Source: Haladaptatus caseinilyticus (GTDB lineage Archaea; Halobacteriota; Halobacteria; Halobacteriales; Haladaptataceae). From it: 64,000 bases of DNA. The translations under genes were made by a program, and so were the position numbers. This document shows positions 8,432-16,169 of the stretch, piece after piece; within the stretch, counting starts at the first letter, position 1, and every line of letters begins with the position of its first letter. The stretch is taken from positions 543,000 through 606,999 of the forward strand of contig NZ_CP111040.1 in NCBI RefSeq assembly GCF_026248685.1, given 5' to 3'. The notes beneath the pieces were generated by a model, which made no database searches, was not told the DNA's origin, and worked only from the letters and a program-made list of their open reading frames with translations.

Positions 8432-8740
8432 CTTCTGCCGATAGCGCTGCACGATATCCATCGTACTCGAAACGACCGGGTTTACATACGCAATCTCATC
8501 CGCGAATGTGGCCCACCCACGATCCAGGGCGAGATCAATCGGCTCATTTGCTGATGTGTATCCTCCCGGTCCACCACTCAACTCTTCGTACACTCGCTGT
8601 GGAATCGTGAACACGATATCGTGTTCCTGGACAATACGCTCTAGAAACGCGAATCGACCAGACTCGGGGCGTACGAAGGCAATGAAGATGTTGATGTCGG
8701 CGATATGTGTTTCAGTATCAGGGATAATTGAGAGAGGTAT
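8432..8740 (-). pseudogene. PIN-domain toxin, start codon lost and 3' end truncated
   Basis: Directly after the stop of the upstream antitoxin-like ORF the same frame continues PDTETHIADINIFIAFVRPE, then FTIPQRVYEELSGG and IDLALDRGWATFADE, a PIN ribonuclease fold with the first acidic residue in ADINIF. The position of the expected ATG reads ATA (8740-8738) and no ATG, GTG or TTG precedes the PIN core. Near 8432 homology ends where the convergent ATPase gene ends; the remaining PIN acidic residues are missing. Hence a dead VapC-like toxin. Confidence 0.6.
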
Positions 8741-8923
8741 TTACTCAGAGTGCTCTGGAAGATCCTCGTCGTCAATATCCACCTGTGCGTCGATTGCATC
8801 GAGATCCAGATCGTCCTGGGCGTCTGGCTCTACATCGACAATGATCTCACGAAGTTCTTGAAGGATGGTTTCGGCCTCGAGTACAGAGAGATCCAACTCA
8901 CGAGCCATGATTCGCGACGTCAT
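8741..8923 (-). CDS. Putative antitoxin-like small acidic protein
   Basis: 60 residues, very acidic: SVLEAETILQELREIIVDVE followed by repeated Asp/Glu (DLDLDAIDAQVDIDDED). It sits immediately 5' of the broken PIN toxin, the place of a VapB-like antitoxin. The reading frame is open further upstream to a TAG near 9049, and that stretch reads as protein (AGGWAVCTAGLAIAIEYARA), but has no start codon, so either the N-terminus decayed or an unusual start is used. Family not recognised. Confidence 0.5.
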   Translation of the reverse strand: MTSRIMARELDLSVLEAETILQELREIIVDVEPDAQDDLDLDAIDAQVDIDDEDLPEHSE

Positions 8924-9161
8924 TTTGCATTTGACATACGCACGTGCATACTCAATCGCAATTGCGAGACCTGCTGTGCAGACTGCCCACCCGCCCGCGA
9001 CTTCCCCATCACTTGGCTTTCGAAGGTTCGAATCGGGATGATCAGTTCTCTAACGAGCCGACCGATGGCAGCGCCAAACGGTGTTCTTGGGCGTGTGTAG
9101 AAATGCACCGGGTGTTGTCGCACCCAGCACCAGTCTTCCAAATACCACGGCGGGAAGACCA

Positions 9162-9540
9162 TGAGTACAAAACAAATCGCAGCGCTTGAAGCTGACGAGA
9201 CGTCACAGAAACGCGCACAGGCCGAACAATTTGCCTTCGACGTCAATGGGCCTCGGACTCATCGAAATTACCAACGAGAGTCACGACAATCCCGCTGAGC
9301 AGCAACTTGTCGTCCTCATCGACGACCTGGCCGAGGAACTGATGGCCTGCACGTGCCCACATCACGTCCACCGAAACACTGACTGCAAGCGCATGGCCGC
9401 CGTCGAAACCGCAACCGACAATGGGACGCTCGATGCGTTCCCCTCCGAGGACGACAACGATACCGAACCCGAAAACTGCAACTATGAAGGCCTCGGTGAC
9501 TTCCCGTGCTGGCCGTGCGTGCGAAGGGGCGGAAGGAACT
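9162..9540 (+). pseudogene. SWIM zinc-finger protein, frameshifted
   Basis: The ATG at 9162 opens MSTKQIAALEADETSQKRAQ, the standard start of small haloarchaeal SWIM proteins, continuing AEQFAFDVNG; then the frame is lost. Another frame gives LMACTCPHHVHRNTDCKRMA, the SWIM CxCx(n)CxH zinc site, and DNGTLDAFPSEDDNDTEPEN. At least one frameshift (about 9245-9260) separates the halves, and the segment between them is short compared with intact relatives. Role of SWIM ORFs is unknown, probably DNA or protein binding. Several related fragments lie in this window. Confidence 0.7.
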
Positions 9541-9565
9541 ACCGAACTGATTCTCTTCTATCTTC

Positions 9566-10006
9566 TTATTTCGTAGACATATGGGAGGGGTCTGTTCGAT
9601 GGACGATTCCATCAAAATCTGAGTCAAAGCTGAGGATAGAATCGATATCATACCGTTCACAGAGCGTCACAAGGCTTGCGTCAGTCACACTTAGATCGTG
9701 GTCTTGATACTGGATCCATGTATCGACTGTCGCATTAAAGTCGTCGTGCCCCATCTGGATTATCTCGAATATCTCTGGAAATGATTTGCGTCCAAGAATG
9801 CGGTCGGAGACGGTTTTTGCAGACTCAAATGAACCAGTCCGCATTCGAGTTAATGTGACTGTTTCATCATAGACATAGTCACTGGTGTACGGTTGTCCAT
9901 ACTCACCAGTAAGTACTGAATTCATCGCAGAAATAGCAACATCATGGCGTTCTGAGTCTTTATCGTGATGTGCGTAAAAAACACCAGTGTCGATAAGAAC
10001 GCTCAT
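9566..10006 (-). CDS. VapC-type PIN-domain ribonuclease toxin
   Basis: 146-residue toxin expected to cleave RNA when free of antitoxin. The PIN acidic residues are visible: LIDTGVFYAHHDKD (first Asp), SDYVYDETVTLTRM (Glu), DLSVTDASLVTLCERY (Asp in TDAS) and ILSFDSDFDGI (C-terminal Asp). Length fits VapC. Its ATG overlaps the antitoxin stop by four bases. The pair lies between two SWIM fragments, as if the module landed in or recombined with such a gene. Confidence 0.92.
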   Translation of the reverse strand: MSVLIDTGVFYAHHDKDSERHDVAISAMNSVLTGEYGQPYTSDYVYDETVTLTRMRTGSFESAKTVSDRILGRKSFPEIFEIIQMGHDDFNATVDTWIQYQDHDLSVTDASLVTLCERYDIDSILSFDSDFDGIVHRTDPSHMSTK

Positions 10007-10278
10007 CCGTACAACTCTTCGTCGATATCTGACTCCGATGTTTTCACGCCAGAAGAGACCATTCCTTGATGGAATGCTTCTCGCTCGCTCGGATCCAGTG
10101 TTGGCATTTCATCGCGAAACGAATCGATGAGATCTGCTTTCGAGTCAACCGCCTGTGCAACGATCCGGGCGAGAATTTCCTGCTGTGTAACTTGCTTTCC
10201 TGCTTTCAGACGAACCTCTGCTTGGAGTTTTTCCAAATCAGACTTCGTTCCTTCGTCCATTTTCACCGACGTTGCCAT
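10003..10278 (-). CDS. VapB-type antitoxin (ribbon-helix-helix)
   Basis: 91 residues. The N-terminus MATSVKMDEGTKSDLEKLQA is a ribbon-helix-helix DNA-binding segment, followed by a helix (QVTQQEILARIVAQAVDSK) and an acidic tail that would bind the toxin (DEMPTLDPSEREAF to the end). Upstream and partner gene arrangement (antitoxin first, 4-bp overlap) is typical. Two dyads containing AGTAG lie just before its ATG and are likely autoregulatory operators. Confidence 0.9.
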   Translation of the reverse strand: MATSVKMDEGTKSDLEKLQAEVRLKAGKQVTQQEILARIVAQAVDSKADLIDSFRDEMPTLDPSEREAFHQGMVSSGVKTSESDIDEELYG

Positions 10279-10281
10279 GCT

Positions 10282-10345
10282 AGTAGATTCTTCTACTCAG
10301 CAATAAATGCTACTCTGTTCAGTAGTAGTATTGTGTCGTCTACTG
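10282..10345 (-). promoter_or_regulatory. vapBC promoter with two AGTAG dyads
   Basis: Dyad AGTAGA-N4-TCTACT (10282-10297) begins four bases upstream of the antitoxin ATG, and CAGTAG-N14-CTACTG (10320-10345) lies further upstream. Between them, minus-strand GCATTTATTGC (about 10300-10310) could be the TATA element about 25 bp before the ATG, implying a leaderless transcript. The dyads flank the core promoter, as expected for antitoxin autorepression; binding is inferred. Confidence 0.5.
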
Positions 10346-10350
10346 CATAA

Positions 10351-10536
10351 CACATGGCCGCCGTCGAAAGCGCAATCGAAGAAGGTACGCTCGAGGCATT
10401 CCCATCGGACGACGAGCGTGTCAGTGGCTCATACACCGGCTACGACAGGTACGGCAATATCGATCGCAAGTACTGGTAGTATGGTGGCTGTGGCGCGGAA
10501 GCCACTCAAAAGGCCACGCTCACCGACTGCCGCTAG
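10351..10536 (+). pseudogene. SWIM zinc-finger protein 3' fragment
   Basis: Starts within the SWIM zinc site at HMAAVESAIEEGTLEAFPSD and continues SYTGYDRYGNIDRKYW, then an in-frame TAG, then GGCGAEATQKATLTDC to a final TAG. The intact reading at 19033-19205 has Ser where the TAG is. The sequence just before, TGCATAACACATG, still carries the TGC and CAC of the zinc ligands, altered at the junction with the vapBC promoter. About 70 bp beyond the stop also resemble the DNA after 19205, so a longer block was duplicated. Confidence 0.7.
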
Positions 10537-10809
10537 CTCACTCGCTTCTTTCATTTGTGGCACGCCAAACGAAACTAAAGGAAGTGGTCCAGCGAACGCT
10601 CATAAGGGGTGAATGCGTCGATTGATCGTACTCCAATGAGTTAGTTTCCATTTTAATACTCTTCTTCCAATCTTAAACTGCAATATTAGATATACCCTTC
10701 AACAAAAAGATTGGCAAAGTCAATACTACTGTACTTATCACAACAAGCCACGATACCACACCCCACACCAACAAGCTTTCAGTCCCGCAACGCGATAAAC
10801 GCTATTACT

Positions 10810-12075
10810 ATGGTCAGCGAGCAGCACACGATTCGCGATATCTTCCAATCAGAGCACTGTCAGCACTTCAGCCCAACTGAAGACAATGGTTCCCTCAGTA
10901 CTCAGCTCAGTGAAGCAATGGGAACTGTCATGGATATCGATCCACGGATACTTGATCCTCTCTACAACGAGATCAACCCCGAAGCGCTCAACGAAATATT
11001 CACTCTTGATTCCACTCACCAACGTACACCCGAAGTCATCTTCTCGTGGCATGATCATGCGATCCAAGTTCGACAACCAGGTGAAATTTACATTACAAAT
11101 GAACCGCTCGTCCCTGAGCTTGACGCAGATCTTCCACTAGCTACTGAATTCGCTGGCGCTCCATTCGGATCAACAGATGCTATCACATACGAATATGCTC
11201 CAACCGATGATCTCGGAACGGAAGTCGTCCTCGCTGTTACGAATGCAATTGGGATTGACTCTCAAGCAGTGACAGAACGGCTCGCCGACCGAATCAATCC
11301 AGATGCACTCAACGAGCTTTTCCAGCCGTTGGCTGATGGTACACCACGAACCAATGGCTATGTTTCGTTCGGATTTGAAGGGTACTTCGTTACGGTTTCA
11401 GGAAATGGGATGGTTACCATCCGATCTGAACTTGGACAACTCAAAGAGAAAGGCGGAAACATTCTAGTCGTCGGGGACGTTCCAAGTGATGTTTTCGATG
11501 CTGAACGTTCCTATCTCATGAACGATCCCGATTCGACCCGCTATGATCTATTTGCGTTACTCGATCGCTCTCCAACCGCGCTTCAACGCCAAGCGACACC
11601 AGCTCAGCCACCGCTGAACACTGTTGAAATTGTTGATTATCAAGCAGCAGTCCGATCAACGGCGGCGGCAGTAACCAGTCCACAAGAAAACGTCCAAATA
11701 ACTCCTATCAGTGGGACTCTAACCGATCTTCAAACTGCTCTCATTCATTCAGTAGCATTGCAGGAAGAGTATGTTAGGGATGATCGGCCAATTGACGTTC
11801 AACTCTACGTCGATACGCTTCAACCGGTGGTGGAAGCAACGTCGACTGACATTGCGATGTTTCTAACTCCCATCTGTCGTGCCGTCCGTGGCGTTAGGGG
11901 ACTGGGCTATTACACGCTTCCACAGGATCGAGATTCATTCCCAATGGATGAAATCGAATCAGTATTCGATGCAACAATTGAGCTTCGTGTGAGTGAACGG
12001 GGTCCTGAGCAGCGGTGGATCCTCCCAAAAACAGGATACACGACGGAGTGGTTCCCAATAATCGAGAACAGATAG
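10810..12075 (+). CDS. Protein with two HalOD1 domains and DUF7504-like C-terminus
   Basis: 421 residues from the ATG at 10810; an upstream TTG (10711) would add 33 residues without domain character. Two HalOD1 output domains are seen: MDIDPRILDPLYNEINPEAL with following VIFSWHDHAIQV, and GIDSQAVTERLADRINPDAL with YVSFGFEGYFVTV. After ELGQLKEKGGNILVVGDVPS comes a DUF7504-like region (DPDSTRYDLFALLDR). These domains are haloarchaeal signal-output modules of unknown chemistry; no receiver or kinase is adjacent. Base composition is lower in GC than the flanks. Confidence 0.8.
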   Translation: MVSEQHTIRDIFQSEHCQHFSPTEDNGSLSTQLSEAMGTVMDIDPRILDPLYNEINPEALNEIFTLDSTHQRTPEVIFSWHDHAIQVRQPGEIYITNEPLVPELDADLPLATEFAGAPFGSTDAITYEYAPTDDLGTEVVLAVTNAIGIDSQAVTERLADRINPDALNELFQPLADGTPRTNGYVSFGFEGYFVTVSGNGMVTIRSELGQLKEKGGNILVVGDVPSDVFDAERSYLMNDPDSTRYDLFALLDRSPTALQRQATPAQPPLNTVEIVDYQAAVRSTAAAVTSPQENVQITPISGTLTDLQTALIHSVALQEEYVRDDRPIDVQLYVDTLQPVVEATSTDIAMFLTPICRAVRGVRGLGYYTLPQDRDSFPMDEIESVFDATIELRVSERGPEQRWILPKTGYTTEWFPIIENR

Positions 12076-12210
12076 CGAGCGAAACATAGTCTGTTCATCT
12101 AATTTATCTCGGAATACCTCTCTGAGTTCACCATCATTTTAATCCGCATATGAACCATCGAAAGCTAGTAACAAAAGGCCCCTTGTTAGATGACGCCGGG
12201 CCGTTTCCAG

Positions 12211-13104
12211 TTACTCCGTGACCTCGATCGACCCTTCAAGTGTTCGAACCGGATAGGGCATGTCAATCGCTTCGGCATCTAGCCGCTCTTTCACTGCTTG
12301 AACTAGCTCTGACCGAATTCGTGTGAAGTTTCCTCGCCCGGGCTCACCGATCCAAAACCGAGTTTGCAACCCGACATACGAATCAGCGAGTTCCGTCACC
12401 CGAATATCGGGTGCTGGATCTGCGAGAATTTCATCGTGTTGTCGTGTCTCGTCGAGAATTACATCCTTTGCATGGTCGATGTCGTCATCATAGCCAATTC
12501 CAAAGACGAATTTCTGCCGGAGCTTATCATAGGCAACTGGATTCTTCACCGCATCATTCGCTAAGTCGCCGTTCGGAACGGTAATCCGCTCATTATCGAA
12601 CGTCCGCACTCGTGTTACACGTAAATCGATATCCTCGACTTGTCCCTCACCGCCACTCCATTCAATCCAATCACCGATCGTGAACGGCCGGTCCTTGAGA
12701 ATAAAGATTCCAGCAACAAAGTTGCCAAGGAGTTCCTGTGCGGCAAACCCAATCGCGAGGACAATTGCACCGGCAAACACACCGAATGCGGCGATAACGC
12801 CGCCAAAGCCAGCAACCGTGAACGCAAGCGCGATAGCGAGTACCCAGACGAGGATTCCTGCCACATTTTCTGCCAAACTCCGAACAGCTGGATCGTGCCC
12901 TTGTTCTTTCAGTACCCGTGTGAGCAGTGGAATGAGGACACTCCGTCCGATCAGATATACCACGACGAGTGTTACGAGGAACAGTACTGCGGGAATCACG
13001 TAATTGCCGACGATGGCCGAAGTTGAGAGTGTATTACTTGCCTGCAGTGGGATCATTGAACTCCAGTCCAACACTAAATTCAGTACCATAGTTCGAATCG
13101 ACAA
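12211..13104 (-). CDS. MscS-family mechanosensitive channel
   Basis: 297-residue small-conductance channel that opens under membrane tension to release solutes. Three N-terminal membrane segments (about 30-55, 75-97, 100-125), the pore helix being rich in Gly/Ala (GVIAAFGVFAGAIVLAIGFA), then the MscS beta domain with LKDRPFTIGDWIEW, DLRVTRVRTFDNERITVPNG and a C-terminal alpha/beta domain. An internal Met17 could be the real start. It is followed 33 bp upstream by the divergent-free YihY gene on the same strand, so the two may be cotranscribed. Confidence 0.92.
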   Translation of the reverse strand: MSIRTMVLNLVLDWSSMIPLQASNTLSTSAIVGNYVIPAVLFLVTLVVVYLIGRSVLIPLLTRVLKEQGHDPAVRSLAENVAGILVWVLAIALAFTVAGFGGVIAAFGVFAGAIVLAIGFAAQELLGNFVAGIFILKDRPFTIGDWIEWSGGEGQVEDIDLRVTRVRTFDNERITVPNGDLANDAVKNPVAYDKLRQKFVFGIGYDDDIDHAKDVILDETRQHDEILADPAPDIRVTELADSYVGLQTRFWIGEPGRGNFTRIRSELVQAVKERLDAEAIDMPYPVRTLEGSIEVTE

Positions 13105-13136
13105 TCGGAGAGACGTTTTATGAAGGTTTTCCCAAA

Positions 13137-14189
13137 TTAGACCTCTTTCTCATCGCTATTTTCGTTCCACCGCACTCGAATCTCATACTGGTTGCCATCA
13201 TCTGTTTTCGATATTTCCTCAACCAACTCAACTGTAGCAGGCCGCTCCGTGATCGAGTTCAAGAACGATTCATCGGCTGGAACTTCTATCGCTTCCATTC
13301 GCTCATAGCGTCCGAACATTCGTTCACGAACGAGGCGAGCATACCGAGCAGCTTCATCGCGGTTGAGTGATCGTTGTCGTGTTTCTGTCTGTGTGTCAGC
13401 TGTTTTCGTTTGGTGTGCGAGGACGGCATTTAGCACTGCTCCAGTGAGCAATACTAACCCACTAAAGTAGAGCCATGTCACCAAAAGAAGCACTGCACCG
13501 AGAACACCCGAAGCGCTTGAGCCAACTACGTGTACGTAAATCTGAAACAAGCCCTGAAGTGCTGTCCATCCCACTGCCGCAAATACCGTCCCAGGCAAGA
13601 CCGCACGTGGTGTGGTTTCGACCCCAGGGAAGAGATAATACATTGGGAAAAAAGCGATGACGAGTGCCACGATCAATACGATCGGGTTGAGCAATTCGAT
13701 AAATGGAACTGCAGGAAAGAGGGCGAGCAGTGTGCCTGCAACAATCGTCGCAATCACCGCAAACCCAATCGCGAACAGGACGATAAGGCCGTCACGTATC
13801 TGGTCGAGAATGGATCCGTTTGTTTCAGCTGCGTAGATTTCGGAGAAGGCAGTATCCAATCCCCGGAAGAGTTTCAACGCCCCCCATGTGAGCGTTAGTA
13901 TTCCCACGATCGAAGCGCTTGCTTGTCCTTGTTCACTGTTGAGTGTTGTTTTAGCAAGCTGCCCAATCTCGGGAGAAAGAGATTTCGCAAAGCTGACCAC
14001 CTGGGTCTGCAAGTTGGTGCTTCCAATCGCTGCAAATGCCAGAAATGCAAGGAGCAGGAGCGGTAGAAGGGAGATGAAGGCATGATATGCGATACTTCCT
14101 GCGAGAAACGTCACCTGTTTCTCCTGTATTTCGGTCCGAACCGACTGAGCGACTATGATACCGTTCTGAATTGATGGAGACATAATCAA
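13137..14189 (-). CDS. YihY/BrkB-family inner membrane protein
   Basis: 350 residues with six membrane segments and the family signature near the N-terminus (FLAGSIAYHAFISLLPLLLL). It also shows WGALKLFRGLDTAFSEIY and FPGVETTPRAVLPGTVFAAVGW, hallmarks of YihY/virulence factor BrkB proteins once misnamed RNase BN. The last 100 residues are a charged cytoplasmic tail ending RWNENSDEKEV. Function is unknown; a transport role is suspected. It lies 32 bp 5' of the MscS gene in the same direction. Confidence 0.9.
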   Translation of the reverse strand: MIMSPSIQNGIIVAQSVRTEIQEKQVTFLAGSIAYHAFISLLPLLLLAFLAFAAIGSTNLQTQVVSFAKSLSPEIGQLAKTTLNSEQGQASASIVGILTLTWGALKLFRGLDTAFSEIYAAETNGSILDQIRDGLIVLFAIGFAVIATIVAGTLLALFPAVPFIELLNPIVLIVALVIAFFPMYYLFPGVETTPRAVLPGTVFAAVGWTALQGLFQIYVHVVGSSASGVLGAVLLLVTWLYFSGLVLLTGAVLNAVLAHQTKTADTQTETRQRSLNRDEAARYARLVRERMFGRYERMEAIEVPADESFLNSITERPATVELVEEISKTDDGNQYEIRVRWNENSDEKEV

Positions 14190-14238
14190 TAAAGGTAGTC
14201 TAATCTCAAAGTGCTACCAACGATATACAATTGTTCTC

Positions 14239-14481
14239 CTATTTGGGTTTCCAGTCCAGTTTGATCGTCACCGACTCGCGACTCCCGCGGAGGACGGATG
14301 AAGATTCTCGAGTGCCGATTTCATACCCGACAGAGTCTGCTGGTGAGAGGGTCACCGTTTTATTTCCGACATCGATGTTGGCATCTCCACCTTCTCGAAG
14401 TTCATGTGCAATTGCTTGCAATCGATCAGCGACTTCTTCTCGCGATATTTTCTCTTCGTGGAGTGTTTTTTCGGACATCAA
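14239..14481 (-). CDS. Amphi-Trp domain protein
   Basis: 80-residue small protein of the amphi-Trp family: an N-terminal helix (KISREEVADRLQAIAHELRE) followed by beta strands (NKTVTLSPADSV) and the C-terminal VTIKLDWKPK with the signature Trp. Such proteins are common in haloarchaea; role unknown. Met1 or Met2 could start it. It lies 49 bp upstream of the YihY gene on the same strand. Confidence 0.8.
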   Translation of the reverse strand: MMSEKTLHEEKISREEVADRLQAIAHELREGGDANIDVGNKTVTLSPADSVGYEIGTRESSSVLRGSRESVTIKLDWKPK

Positions 14482-14609
14482 GAATACCTATCTCAAACAG
14501 TTCGGATAGGTGTTTTGGGCAAGGAGTTCGGGTGAAACGGATTCCTGTGCTGGTGCTCAACATCCAACTGGCCTATAGATTCATGCCAGAGTAGTCAAGT
14601 ATTCTTGTT

Positions 14610-15599
14610 GTGACTCGTGTACAGCAGGTAGTTGACCATCTTCAGAATCAGGAATCTCTGCTTATCGTCTGCCATAACAATCCCGACCCTGATTGTCTTG
14701 CGAGTGCACTTGCGCTTAAACGAATCGGAGAGTACTCTGGAGTTGAAACAGTCACTATTGCATATAATGGTGGCATTTCTCATCAACAAAATCGAGCCCT
14801 CGTCAATCGTCTTGACGTCCCATTGGTGAACTTTGACGACGAATTGTTAGAGAACCACGATAGTGTGGCATTTGTCGATCATTCGGTTCCTGGCGAAAAC
14901 AATGATGTCCCATCAACTGCTGGCATCAATATCGTTCTCGATCATCATCCAGCAACGCATGTAACAGCCGATGTTATTGACCGTCGTGAAAATGTAGGTT
15001 CGACCGCGACAATTTTGGTTGAATATCTACACGATCTTCAGATCGTCCCCGAAAGTGCTCTTGCAACCGCACTGTTGATCGGGATTCGCTCCGATACACT
15101 CGGGTTTACACGTAAAGTATCTGCCCAAGAATATGCTGCAGCAGAGTATCTCCATCCGTTTATTGATCAGGGCCTTTTCGCAAACCTATTGAATGTCCCG
15201 TATACGTCAGAGACGATCGATGCACTGAGTGAAGCAATTGAAAATCGCAAGATCCAGCAATCATCCTTGGTCTCTTTTGCTGGAGTGACCACCGAGCGAG
15301 ACGCTCTTCCTCAGGCAGCTGATTTTCTGTTGAACCTACAAGGGATCAATATTACAGTCATTTTCGGCGTGATCAACGACGAGGTTCAGTTTAGCGCACG
15401 GTCGGCCGACCCAGCTACCCACGTCGGGGAATTGCTGGACCAAACGTTTGGCTCGATGGGTAGTTTGGGAGGTCATCAGCAAATGGCTGGTGGGTGTGTT
15501 CCTCTACTCAAAGGCGACAAAGACCATAGACAGATAGTTGAGATTGCAATCTCGATCATCACCAATCGCCTGTTCCACGAACTCACAGAGTTCGATTGA
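14610..15599 (+). CDS. DHH-family phosphoesterase (NrnA/RecJ-like)
   Basis: 329 residues with a GTG start. DHH domain motifs are in order: NNPDPDCLASALAL (about 26-39), FVDHSVPGE, VLDHHPATH, and GIRSDTLGFTR; the C-terminal DHHA1 domain has GSLGGHQQMAGGC in place of the usual GGGGH. This set predicts a Mn2+-dependent exonuclease or pAp phosphatase acting on short RNAs or nucleotides. It stands alone, divergent from the amphi-Trp gene. Confidence 0.88.
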   Translation: MTRVQQVVDHLQNQESLLIVCHNNPDPDCLASALALKRIGEYSGVETVTIAYNGGISHQQNRALVNRLDVPLVNFDDELLENHDSVAFVDHSVPGENNDVPSTAGINIVLDHHPATHVTADVIDRRENVGSTATILVEYLHDLQIVPESALATALLIGIRSDTLGFTRKVSAQEYAAAEYLHPFIDQGLFANLLNVPYTSETIDALSEAIENRKIQQSSLVSFAGVTTERDALPQAADFLLNLQGINITVIFGVINDEVQFSARSADPATHVGELLDQTFGSMGSLGGHQQMAGGCVPLLKGDKDHRQIVEIAISIITNRLFHELTEFD

Positions 15600-15681
15600 T
15601 TACTGATAAAACCCGCTCAGCGAACCTGATAAGCGAGGTACTCGAAGGCTATTGCGCCCATGATACACACGGAAAATCTTA

Positions 15682-15815
15682 GTGAACTACCCTGCTCGGC
15701 TTGACAGCCTCGCTGAGGACAGGGCTTCCTGTTTCGATGACGGCGCTGTATCCCCCTCCCTACTCGATCGCGGTGCTCGTTCCTTGAGGAAGGGTCCTTA
15801 GCGCCTGTATTCAGG
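15682..15815. mobile_element. PATE/MITE: 134-bp deletion derivative of the TnpB element
   Basis: Starts GTGAACTACC...CTGCTCGG and CCTCGCTGAGGACAGGGCTT, matching the left end of the element at 17529, and ends CCTTAGCGCCTGTATTCAGG, matching its right end near 19010-19032. The join falls after CTTCCTGTTTCGA, so everything between about 17588 and 18953 of the full element is missing. Such non-autonomous elements are known in haloarchaea as PATEs (palindrome-associated transposable elements). Both ends can fold into short hairpins (CCTG...CAGG on the right). Confidence 0.75.
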
Positions 15816-16169
15816 AAGGTGAAACACGTTCAAATGCAAAGCTAACCGAACACAAGCTCTCACTGTCTTCAGAATTCAGAGGGTTCTGGTGTGCGAATAA
15901 GATGCGAAGCATCTTTTTAACGCTGTAAACGGTAGGGTAACCTCGCCATTACATGTATGACGGATAGCACAAACACCCATCAATAGATGGAAAACAAATA
16001 CTGAGACAGCGTACGAATCCACACGCTCAAAATATGCAGACTTTGGAATAGTGACGGAGAAGAATTGAAGTTTAGGATAGTGAATAACAGCAGGCTGGAC
16101 AGTACAATCCCAGAGCTGGTTTCCGGAATTTTATATAGGTGCTAGCAACGTTGATTTAGAGAGAAACCA
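15816..16169. other. Intergenic before pit, nothing recognised
   Basis: About 350 bp between the PATE and the phosphate transporter. AT-rich ATTTTATATAGG near 16130-16140 could be the TATA of pit, about 35 bp before its ATG. No coding sequence or clear repeat is seen. Confidence 0.4.

Noticed and set aside
8920..9246. 108-codon minus-strand frame
   Set aside because: Mostly antisense of SWIM sequence and out of frame with the acidic ORF; Cys/Arg-rich and unlike haloarchaeal protein.
9186..9707. 173-codon plus-strand frame taken as one gene
   Set aside because: It combines a frame-shifted SWIM zinc site with antisense of the PIN toxin; the ATG at 9162 in another frame is the original start.
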